The notes under the pieces were generated by a model. That model was not told the DNA's origin, ran no database searches, and saw only the letters and a program-made list of their open reading frames with translations. Below are positions 1 through 10,377 of a DNA stretch of 64,000 nucleotides, in pieces; within the stretch, counting starts at the first letter, position 1, and each line of letters opens with the position of its first letter. Source of the stretch: Akebia trifoliata (taxonomy: Eukaryota > Streptophyta > Magnoliopsida > Ranunculales > Lardizabalaceae). A program made the position numbers and the translations under genes. The stretch spans positions 6,241,595 through 6,305,594 of the forward strand of contig CM030706.1 of assembly GCA_017979445.1 (NCBI GenBank), read 5' to 3'.

Positions 1-10
1 TTTTTTCCTT

Positions 11-787
11 GTTTTTGGGTCTTTAGTTCTTAGTGTTTGAATTTGAAACTGAACTACTTGGTTATCTGATCATATTTCTTGAAGAATAACTATTTTTCTT
101 TTTTATGGAAAAAAAAAAAAAAAAAACTAACTCAAGGGTTTTTAGGGTTCTAATTTTTTTAATAACATTTCTAGGGTTCTAATTAGTGGCTTTGCTGGAG
201 GGTGTAGGGTTTTAGATACTTCTCAATCGATGCTGAGAGATTGCTTGATAGTATTCTGATTATGTTTTCCTTTTTACGAATCTCTTTATATGGGTAATTT
301 TTATTTTCCAATTTTTGGGTTGGTTTTATTTGAGGGGTTTGGGGTTTTAGGTTCTTTTCAAGCAATACCTTTGTGTTTTTTTCAGCTCGTTTTTGGGTCT
401 TTACTCTTTAGTTTTTTGAAAATTGAGTTACTTGGGTATCTAATCTAATGATATTTTTTTAAGAATAACTTCAATTTTTTGTTTGTTGTAAAAATGTAAG
501 AAAAAAAGAACCACCTCGGGGTTAGTGGTTTTCTTTGTGGGGTTTAGGGTTTTTGGTGCTTTTCAATCAATATTTCTTTTTCTTTTTTTCTCGTTTTGGG
601 GTCTTTAGTTCTTTAGCGTTTGAAATTTAGTTACTTGCTTATCCGATCATATTTCTTGAATAATAACTTGAAATTTTTGTTTTTTGGTGAAAAAAAATAA
701 TAATAATAACTCGAGGGTTTCTAGTGTTCTAGTTAGTGGCTTTTGCTCGAGGGGTTTAGGGTTTTTGGTGCATTTCAATCAATATTT
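11..787. repeat. Three diverged tandem copies, probably intronic
   Basis: Three related copies start near 11, 390 and 593. Each begins with a GGGTCTTTAG-type segment, continues through a TATTTCTTGAA..AATAAC segment, and ends with a GGGGTTTAGGGTTTTTGGTGC-like segment. Spacing is irregular (about 380 then 203 bases). The block ends in a 19-base C tract (788-806). It lies upstream of the exon at 1036, so it is probably intron. No coding potential was seen. Confidence 0.6.
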
Positions 788-1035
788 CCCCCCCCCCCCC
801 CCCCCCTCAATTTATTCATTTAAAGTAAAATAAAATGTACCAATTTATTTATGCTAATTCATTTCTACCCTAAAATTTAGTAGTTTGAACTTTCAAGCCA
901 TGAAGAGTATGGCATAATGTGAATTGTTCTCAAATTATCCAAGTTGTTAAATCTTCACAGTCTAATAGTTCAATTTAATGTTGGCATCATTTACGAATTT
1001 CTTATTGAGATTGCTAACTTTACCTCTTCATGCAG

Positions 1036-2238
1036 GATTTTTGATTCCACTAACAGTGATCTGAACGAGTCTAAAGTCCCAGCAACCTCAGAGTTCAAAA
1101 CCAAGCCGGACGGTTGGGAAACAACAGCCAAAGCGCAAGATGGGAATATTTGGGAGATATCGCAGAGGGAGGAAGACATCCTTCTCCAAGAGTTTGAGCG
1201 TAGAATTGCATTCAGCAAATTCCAGGTACGTCAACATTATCACACAATTTCTTATCCTGGATTACTAATGAATGGGACTTGTTTTCGTGTCCACAAAATA
1301 TTGTCTGACGCTCCATATCCAGAAAAAAAAAACCAAGAAAAAGAGAGCCTAAGAGCAACAATGAACCAGAGAACTAGGTAAGAATGCTAGGTTGTGTTTG
1401 GTGGGAGGGATTGGAGACCATAGAATGGATCTAAATCATTGCTCACCTTCCTATAAAAGTGCTTCTAAGTTCTCAGGTAAACAAATTGAGTCAAGTAATG
1501 GAAGTCAACTTGAAAATGATATAAAATAAATAGAAAAAGAGAAGGCAAATTAGCACTACTAAGGAATTAATTGATCCATTCTATTTGGCTCATTAACACA
1601 AGTGATATTGATGTAGGTGGGATTGTAACTTGGGAGTCTTTAAGACAGAAATATAATTGGTTATCTAAGGATGCTAGGTTGTGTTTGGTGGGAGGAATTG
1701 GAGACCATAGAATGTTTTTCATTCAATGGATCTAAATCATTGCTTACCTTCCTATAAAAGTGCTTCTAAGTTTTCAGGTAAACAAATTGAGTCTAAGTAA
1801 TGGAAGTTGACTTGAAAATGATATAAAATAAATAGAAAAAGAGAAGCCAAATTATCGCTACTAAGGAATTAATTGATCCATTCTATTTAGCTGATTAACA
1901 CAAGTGATATTGATGTAGGTGGGATTGTAACTTGGGAGTCTTTACGACAGAAATATAATTGGTTATCTAAGGATGGTTAGTGATTCTTAATGAGTTTGAC
2001 TTCGATGGTAAAGTTATAGGGTGTTCTAGGGTGAGTTTATATGTATTCTAAATGGCGTTTAAATTTGAATGAGTTTAGTAGTCGCAAAATAAGGAGCTCA
2101 TTCAAACTTGGGTGTCAGAATGGTTTTTCAAGCGATGTTCCAAAACGTAGACTATAGACCAGTAAGCAAACAGTGAAGTGGCCAGGCCAGGTCAACTGTT
2201 ATTCATCTGCCCAGTCAACAAGGCATGACTGCAACCTC

Positions 2239-2274
<36 letters not shown>

Positions 2275-2687
2275 GGTGTGTGTTTAAATTAAATAGACTG
2301 GGTTGGATGTTTTGCATGACGCACAAGTTTTATGTTGGTCATAAACACAGAAGTCTTCACATCTAATGAAAGCTGACTTTAGGACCACCACTATTGATCA
2401 ATGTCATTATTCGCTTTGTTGTCGCTTTCCCAGTGTTATAATTGTTTTACAAGATTTTGGGGGTGGTTTTGCAGATCGCGAGCTTTATCAAGTCTCACAT
2501 ATTTAGCCGAAGAAGACCCATTGACGGGTGGAAATACATGATAGAAGTGTTGGGACCAAATGCAAAGAAGGGCAAGGGTAGTGTTTCAAGGTTACCCAAT
2601 CTATCTGATGCATCAACCCAACCTTTCAGGGAGGAAAAGACACCCATCGGCCGCGGCGGCAGTCTCACCTCTTTCAAAGGGAGGTAA
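1036..2687 (+). CDS. 3' end of a conserved-looking plant gene of unknown function (two exons)
   Basis: Two exons join in frame: 1036-1225 (acceptor TGCAG, donor GTACGT) and 2475-2687 (acceptor TTTTGCAG, stop TAA at 2685-2687). The intron border falls between whole codons (..AFSKFQ / IASFIK..). The visible 134-residue C-terminal part is hydrophilic. It has an acidic stretch (QREEDILLQEFERR), a basic patch (SHIFSRRRPIDGWKYM) and a serine-rich tail ending in SFKGR. The order and composition look like a constrained protein, and I recall similar C-termini in plant proteins of unknown function, but I cannot name the family. The start codon and earlier exons must lie before the window, because 1-1035 reads as intron with a good acceptor. 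The 1249-base intron contains a tandem duplication. The gene converges on the PELP1-like gene, with 2.75 kb between their stop codons. Confidence 0.7.
1384..1974. repeat. Tandem duplication of about 290-300 bp inside an intron
   Basis: Copy 1 is 1384-1670 (287 bp) and copy 2 is 1671-1974 (304 bp). They are head-to-tail and nearly identical. Copy 2 has about 14 extra bases (TTTTTCATTCAATG) after AGAATG. The duplication lies wholly in the last intron of the + strand gene, so it leaves the coding sequence untouched. Confidence 0.9.
2241..2272. repeat. (AT)n microsatellite
   Basis: An uninterrupted alternating AT run inside the last intron of the + strand gene. Confidence 0.95.
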
Positions 2688-3696
2688 TTGGATCTCAAGA
2701 AGTACACTTTTAATCAAACACATACATCTATCATTGTGACCCTAGTGCTTACAATTCATAGAAAAGTAACTCTGTTCTGTATGTGTGTCATCTCAAACCA
2801 TATATTCAATACCCCAAAAACTATTGAACTTTAATCTAAAACTTCTTCTCGTGATTGTGTATATCCGAGATGAGCAGTATTTGTTGGTTAAATGTTTGAT
2901 GTTGGTTAAAAAATAGAACAGAAAAGTCTTTTTCCAAATATTTGGGGTCTGATTTAACGAGAGGCGCAATAGTAAATACCAATACTAAATACATAAGACC
3001 TTGTAGTTTGTTTGAAATGCGTTTCAAGTTTCAACCAAGAAGACACAGTCAAGGGGTTTGATAAGATCTTATGCCTATAGGGTTGGATGACAACCGATCT
3101 TTTCCTATGAGATCCTAACTGGATCCCAAATCTCTGATGCAGACTCTTTTAAGTTATTGGATTGGTATGAATGTCATTCCCAACATCTCCACAAGTCGGG
3201 GTTGAATATTTCGGCAAGAGAAAGCTTTGGAAAAAGTTGGCAAAAGTCTCTAAAAATAATTTTGTATTTCATATACGAAGTGATAAAATGCCTCTTTCAC
3301 AAAGCTGAAATTAAAAATCACATGATTTTTTTTTTATCAATAAAAACACTGCAATTAATTGTGTTCTTTGAAAAATAAAAATATTAGAACTTTTGAAATT
3401 GTATTTAATCACAATTTTTTTTCTTAAACTCTAGAGGGTTTTGTCGTTATGGTGGGTGAGGTGCATGACGAGAGTTCCCTCCCTCACCATTGACCCAAAA
3501 ATTATTGCTAATCGAATGGATTTTGGTTCAATTTAAGGGATTCCAAAGGATCATACATTAATGACGAGAACTTGAAGATTTCCCTATTGGTAATTTCCCC
3601 CAAGGAAACTAATCTTAAGAACTTGTATCAATCCCTATAAGGATTCGTTGATCTAACCTTTTTACCCCCCCCCCCCCCCCCCTTTACCCTAAAAAA
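2688..3696. other. 3' flank of the + strand gene, no gene seen
   Basis: AT-rich sequence after the stop codon. It probably contains the 3' UTR; AATAAA-like strings are common but none stands out. It ends with an 18-base C tract at 3665-3682. Only short, unrecognisable reading frames occur on either strand. Confidence 0.4.
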
Positions 3697-3893
3697 GTAA
3701 TTGAATAATGTTGAAGTGACCTCAAGTTAGAATCTTATATCACACTTCATGATGTTAAAGTGGATAGGAATCATAAATGTTTTTGTAGTAGAATTTTTCT
3801 ACTACAAAAACATTTATGATTCCTATCCACTTTAACATCATGAAGTGAGATATGAGGTTCGCTTGAGGTCACAACTCAAATGATTATTTTATG
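3697..3893. repeat. Long near-perfect foldback (hairpin) between converging genes
   Basis: Positions 3733-3793 pair with 3797-3857 around a 3-base TTT loop. The arm is about 61 bp, with a single mismatch (3742/3848) and a few G-T pairs at its outer end. A looser outer arm seems to extend it to about 3697 and 3893, where GTGACCTCAAG and its complement face each other. If transcribed, it would form one long stem. The layout fits a MITE, or a young inverted duplication of the kind that seeds siRNA or miRNA precursors. I see no target-site duplication. Confidence 0.85.
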
Positions 3894-4040
3894 TTTTTAT
3901 TTTTTTCGAAGATTAAAGGGGGATTAAGAAAAAAAAGAATTACAATCTATGCTTGAGGTCACAACTCAAATTATTATTTTATGTTTTTATTTTTTTCGAA
4001 AATTAAAGGGGGATTAAGAAAAAAAAGAACTATAATCTAT
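3861..4040. repeat. 90-bp tandem duplication beside the foldback
   Basis: Copy 1 is 3861-3950 and copy 2 is 3951-4040. Both begin GCTTGAGGTCACAACTCAAA and differ at only a few positions. The first bases of copy 1 belong to the outer right arm of the adjacent foldback, so the duplication copied part of that arm. Confidence 0.9.
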
Positions 4041-4239
4041 GCCCAGACACATCCTTACAAATAATGTTCATAAAACGACTTGGGAGACCCCTGTGCTCGA
4101 AGAGAATTCTTCCCACAGAAGGGAGAACAAAGCTAAGAAATCCACTGTTTGTTTGCATTCTCTGAAACAAAAGCTAAAATCAATTATTTGGAAGAGATCA
4201 ACTTTGGACCTGATGGATTTAACCAACCTATCTTCTCTC

Positions 4240-4995
4240 TAAGGGGTGGAGCACTCCCCTACGATGCAATCAATGGCCACTTTGGAATCTGCTCTGACCT
4301 CTAGAGCTTGGGATATTAGTCTCTTTCGCCATAGTCAACCACTTTAAATAACTTGCAACTCATCTCTAATGATAGCTCCTTCTCTCTCTCCCCCCCCCCC
4401 CCCCCCCCTAATACCTCTAAGGGAACCATCCAAGTTAAGCATAGAGAAATTTTCTAGAAGCTTGTCCTATTTGCATCTCACTGGGATCTTTATCACAAAT
4501 TTCGGATCGAGACTCCACGAGGCCATAAAATATCTCGATGAGGCATTGTATTGGGTGAAGGCATCCATGCTTTGGATTCTTAATTGGACATCCCTAGCAA
4601 TGAAGGCTTCAAGGAGGCTAGTTTAAGCTACTCTGGAACATACTTCTACACCTCTCAACCCTCAGATGGTGAATGAAAGCATTGAAGGCAGGCCCTTTCA
4701 CCATCGAGCTTAATGATTTACCCTTGAAGTTGTTGCTCACCCATTCAATATCTAACCTCCAATCACGATTTGAGTGGCTAATATTGGATTTTCTTAAGAT
4801 TCTCTGGCATAGTTCATAGGAGAAGTCGCACCCAAGGAACGAAATGAACCTCATACTCCAAAGAGTTCCTGCAAAAATAACAGCTAGAGACTTGGGATAT
4901 TGGCACACGTTGAAGAGCAATAAATACACCCGCGGAATTGGATTCTTGGGGTATTTGGGTAAAAATAAACTTTTTAGGGGGAATTTTTGGTACAT
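4240..4995 (-). pseudogene. LINE ORF2 remnant: zinc-binding (zf-RVT) end and RNase H start
   Basis: Read on the - strand, 4995-4618 gives an open 125-codon frame with the usual layout of the C-terminal zf-RVT region of plant LINE ORF2. It has a CDFSYELCQRIL-like segment, then WVSNNFKGKSLSSMVKG, then an HLRVERCRSMFQ segment that stands where a YHLWKERNRRIF-type motif is expected. Downstream on the same strand, ENFSMLNLDGSLRG resembles the KLNTDGS start of the RNase H domain, and EVRADSKVAIDCIVG its later part. Stops and frame changes, plus a C tract at 4390-4408 inside the RNase H part, show it is dead. The rest of ORF2 is absent. Confidence 0.72.
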
Positions 4996-5437
4996 TGCAC
5001 TTTAACGTGCGCTAACATAAACAAGACCCCAGATTTTTAAGAAGTTGAAGACATTATTTGTTTATTTCCCCCAAAAAAAAAATAAATAAATAAATTGGAC
5101 TCCTAGCAATTTTTTCTCAAATCAATGGAAATGAAGCCTCACCAAATAATTACCGAATTCAAACTTTTCTACCAAGATCATGGCCTGTTGTCTCCCTTGA
5201 GAGGGAAATAACACGTCTTGTGAAGGGGGCAGCCCATGTACCCTCATCTAAGGGCACGTACACCCATGGACTCATCTAGTGAATATTAGAGATGAACTCT
5301 AAAATAATCTTTTGTTTTCTAAGATGAACCAAAATTGATAAAACAACTCAAAAAACCGTTATTACATCTCACATTACTCTCTCTCCCCCCTTACAGGCCT
5401 CTATTTAAATTACAAAAATAGAACTCCCATTTAATCA
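4996..5437. other. Intergenic/3' UTR stretch downstream of the PELP1-like gene
   Basis: Non-coding, AT-rich sequence that probably holds the 3' UTR and poly(A) region of the - strand gene ending at 5438. Nothing else was recognised. Confidence 0.4.
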
Positions 5438-8400
5438 CTAATCAGAATCTGGATCTCCCTCGATAATATCCGGAAATGAATCAATGTCAGAATCACTGTC
5501 CAAAGTAAGCTCATTTCCTTTAGTAGAAACTAATTTTTCGGCAACAAAACCACTCTCACTCAGAGCTGATGCATTGCAAGGAGCAAGAACCACCATTCCT
5601 TTGTTTGATGCCATTTCATTGCCACCTTTGCTAGAATCTAATGCACCACTGTCAGCGTCACCCTTGGCCGGCTCCATTTCACCGTCTCTAAAACTACCAA
5701 CATGATCGCTAGGAAGAGTTGTTTGGAACCTCTCTGACTTGACCATGGACGCATCCTTGCTTCCTCCCATCATCTCCACATCGGCACCACCAGTAGGTTC
5801 CCTAATTCCTTCATCTGCAACCTGTGTATCAATAGAAGCAACAACAGGTAGATCTTCCGCATGAGTTTCCATTTTCTTGTCTGTATGACGAAATAGGGCA
5901 TCGGCTTCTTCACCATTTCCCAACCAGCTGTCATACAGCTCATCATCTAGATCAGGGTCATCCATGTCAAGTACCCCTCTTGAAAATTGGGTGTTGTGTT
6001 TCTGAGCACTGGAAAATATGTTTTCTGGGAATTTACGGTTAAACCCTCCATCAAATGTGCCAGAGTTGGTTGAAGGAAAATCTGATAGTGGAAGGGCTCG
6101 GGGATGTATGAGAACTTCCAAGGCCAATAGAGCATGAGCACAGAATTCTGCAAGCTTTGTACCTGCTTCTTGCTTTCCTGCAAAAAACATTTTCATGTTG
6201 AGATCAAAAGTAGAGTTATGGGACTTGATGTTCTTTAATATAAATAATATCGTGTGTGTGCTTCTCAAAATTGTTTTTTGTCATAAAATAAGCATGTCTT
6301 TTGAGGCATTAAAAAAAAATCAGATGATGTCTGACTGAGTTCATCTCTACAAATAATGGTACTTAATAATTCAATCCATCATGTATACTCGTAACCACCC
6401 CTCCCAAAATATGGATTCTAGTGGAAGAAAGCAAAATATGTCAAGCCAAGAGCACCATCTAAGTAATATAAGTCCAGAAACAAACATGTGTCAAATATTG
6501 AATCCAGATTCTAAAGTGCAGTACTTCCTGTGCAAGATTATGAAAATGAGTGAGTAGAACAAGGAAGTTGACTATACTTTATTTTGGTTTAGTTCATTGA
6601 ATCGATGAAGTTCGCATGGTAATCATGCAGGAGAGAAACTTCCTAGTGAGTAGGAGAGAGAAGACGAAGTAAATTCTGTTAACAAGAAAAAAGGCCGGGA
6701 TGATCCTCCACTGAACAAGAGAGTAGTAGTTTTCAAAGCAGTGAGTTTAGTTTTAGTAGGTTGTGCTAGCCTTTCCTTAAAAAAAAAACGGAAAAAATGG
6801 ATATCTATGTTCACACGTGTGTGTTGGCAGTGCCACAGTGGTGTGTGAGAGTCCTATATTACCTGGTTTGTGGTGGTAGGTAGAGAATTCATTTCTTGGT
6901 TTGATTTGGTTCACTTGTGCATATATATCATTCAAGTATACAAGTTATAAGTTCAATTATAATGTTAAAAATTTCGAAGTTAAATAGAAACAAATTAATA
7001 TAATAATCCAAATTCTAATATAAACAATAAATTTTTTTTGTCATAATTGTTCTGTTCACCGAACCAATTAAAAAATAGTTCGGTTTGCCAAACCAAATTA
7101 TTTGGTTCACCGAATCCAATAAAAAATTCTGTGGGTTCGTGGTTCGTTTGATTTTATGAACCCAGTATGAGCCGTACTGCATACTGGTTCGGATTAGTAC
7201 CAACGAATTGGGTAACATAGAGTGAGACGGTACAATTCATTCAGCAACTGTCATTACAAAGTTTTCCACATGATTAAAATAATATGAAAAAGGGATATTC
7301 ACTTAAAAACTAAAAAGGTTTACCTCTTCGAAAAAGCTCAAGACCCTGAGACAAATATGGGGGACGACAACGAGCTGGGGAGAGAAGAGATGCCAAAAGT
7401 GCATGTAATGCTGCAAGCTGGAACTCTGCCCAAGTTGAAGTCAGTTCCCTGGAAGGGATTGAGGGACCCTTTTCCTCTTGGGCCCATCCCCCATCACAGG
7501 CATTTGTTGCTACAGTTATCAGAAGAAGATCAACATTTGATCGCCAACATTCTGATCTTAAAGCACCACCCTGTGAAAAATTAGGGAATCACTTGATATC
7601 CATTACTAATCAAGTTTGGATAAAAATAATAAAAGCTGCCCGTGACATTTAAATCCATGCCAGCATCAAGTATTCTAATACATTTTTATCTCGGAAGTGC
7701 ATTCACTTTAAATAATGAAATATGTGAATTACGCATAGAGACCACATTATTCCGGCTGGATTGCAAGACCATTAAGCGTAGAGACCTTTCCTTTTGAGTA
7801 GAAAGAAAATATTACTTAGGCTGGACTGCAAGACTCTAGTCAAAGAATGGATAAGAAACGATGATTTTGACATTACATAAGAAAGGCCCTACCAAGGCGC
7901 ACACTACTAAAAACCCACTGAAAGGACATTGGCAAGATCAAACCTCAGCAAAACTGAAAAATTGATACTGACATCAGTAGGATATGGTTGACCTTTGAAT
8001 AATTGTGCATCAATAATAAAGAACCATAGACAAAGAAACTATATGGTTGGATGTTGAAAGCGAAGCACAATGCACTTGGACTGGATTCCAACCAATGAGA
8101 TTGGGGACAACCGGATTAAATGTAGCCAACAGTCCAGAAAAGTTGTGCAGATTGGATGGTTACAATAATCCAAGGGGGAGGATTTATAAGCCTACAAGAA
8201 TACTGGGAGGGAACCATCATAAGGTGGAAGCTGCCCACTACAGACTTAGATGGATGATTCCTGTCCTGCCTAAAGAATGCTTTTTCTGGACTTGCATAAA
8301 TTATAAGCCTAAAATGCTTTCTATGTATATAATAAAACACAACGGTTGACTTCCTTCAATATTTATCCCCCATAAAGAACAGTTCAGATTCAATCTCATA

Positions 8401-8721
8401 AGCATCTTGAGGAATAAAATACAGCGGTTGTCTTCCCCCAATGTTTATCCCCCAATAAAAAGCGGTTAACATTCGATCTCACAAGCATCTTGAGGAACAA
8501 TTTCAATTTTATTGCCTTTTTTTTTCTACCCCCTTTCTAGTAATACCTCTCCAACTTTATTCTCTTTCCTCTTCTCCCCCTGTTTCAATAATATCCCTCC
8601 AACTTTATCATCTCTACTCTTTTACCCATTTTCCTATAATACCCCTACAACCTTGTTGTCTTTCCTCATTTTCTCCCTTAATCCCAAAGAGGATGACCAT
8701 GTCATAGGCACATGCAACCTC

Positions 8722-8763
<42 letters not shown>

Positions 8764-10338
8764 TTATATGATAAAACACAACTTTATCCCCTTTATAAAG
8801 AAATGTTGGGATTTAATCTCTCTATGAATCTCAAAATATACTTTTTAACTTTATTGTCTTTCTGCATCCAAGAATACCCTTCCAACTTTACTGTCCTTCT
8901 TCCAACCCCCCTTTCAAAAACACCCCTTCAACTTTATTGTCTTTCATCTATTATCCCTATAAATTTATTGTATTTTCTCCTACCTCTTAACCCCAAAGAG
9001 GATGCTAGTGTTGTAGGCACGAGTAAACTCTAGTCTATATAATAAAACACAATGGTGAACCCCACTTTTTTTATCCCCGACATAAAGAGGGGTTAGGATT
9101 TAATCTCACTACGACCCTCAAGGACAACTTTTACTTGATTCTCTTTACTTCTATTACTTTCCAAGAATACCTTTCAACTTTATTACCTTTTCTCTACTAC
9201 CCACCAATTTTATTATATTTCCTCATCTCCCCTCTTTTTCAATAATAGCCCTCCAAATCTATTGGCTTTCCTTTTCTCCCCAGTTTTCCAGTAATTCCCC
9301 TCCAACTTTATTGTTTTTTCTCTTTTACCCCCTTAACCTCAAAAAGGAAGCTCATGTCGTAAGCACAGGAAAATTCCAATGCCTATATTTACGGGAAAAG
9401 GTTGCATGGATCAAGCTTCTCATTTGGGCCATGTGGACTGCAACAAAGGTCCCAATGACACATCAGCTCTATACATTAATAGTTTAGATCCGGTTTGAAA
9501 AAAAATCATAATTTTTTTTGTTGTTTGATCTAAGGCTTTGAAAATGAACAGTTGTTGTACACCCAAATTTAAAATTTAAATCCAACAGTAAAAACAAGTC
9601 ATGTTTTTTCCAAAATTCTGAAGAGTTTTGTGCTTTATAACCCCATGTGGCACCCCGATCGTGTTTTTGGTTACCACATGCAGTCCATATTTATAGGTGG
9701 TCCTTCGGTCCATATAACATATATACATATATGGGTTGGGTTCCAATGACTCGTGAGAAAACACATGATTCCCATCGTGTAAGCACAAATCCACTGGTTT
9801 GGATTTATACATATCCCTATAATACTCATCTCAAAAATACTAATCCTAAGAATAAATCTTAACCATATTGATTTTACATAGTTGCGATCATGTGTTTTTT
9901 CCATGAGTTATTAGAACTTAACCCAATATATATGCATAGAGAGAGAGAGAGAGGGAGAGAGAGAGAGAGAGAGAGATGGGTTATATAGACCGAAGGACAA
10001 CCTATCCAGATGGATTACATGTCCATGTGCCACCCAAAAACACGATCAAGTGTCATATGGTTATAGAGCATAAATTTCTAAGAACATAAAAAAAAAGGTA
10101 AAAAGACTTATCTTCACCATTGGATTTCTATTTTACATTTAGGAGTTCAACGGCCGTCCATTTTCAATGTCTTAGATTTTATCCCAAAAAAAAATGTTAT
10201 TTCTGATATTCTTTTTTTTCAAACCTAATCTAAATCATGAATAATAGAGGGTTGAGGTGTCATTTGGACCAACATGGCAGTCCACATGATGACCTCGGTC
10301 TAGGCTCTACGTGGTCCTATGGTTCATGCAACCCTATC

Positions 10339-10377
<39 letters not shown>

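Noticed and set aside
5484..5705. 73-codon + strand frame
   Set aside because: Antisense shadow of PELP1-like exon 13.
7357..7584. 75-codon + strand frame
   Set aside because: Antisense shadow of PELP1-like exon 12 (7324-7570).
8512..9033. 173-codon + strand frame
   Set aside because: Spans a (TG)n tract and pyrimidine-rich repeats in an intron of a gene on the other strand, with no domain.
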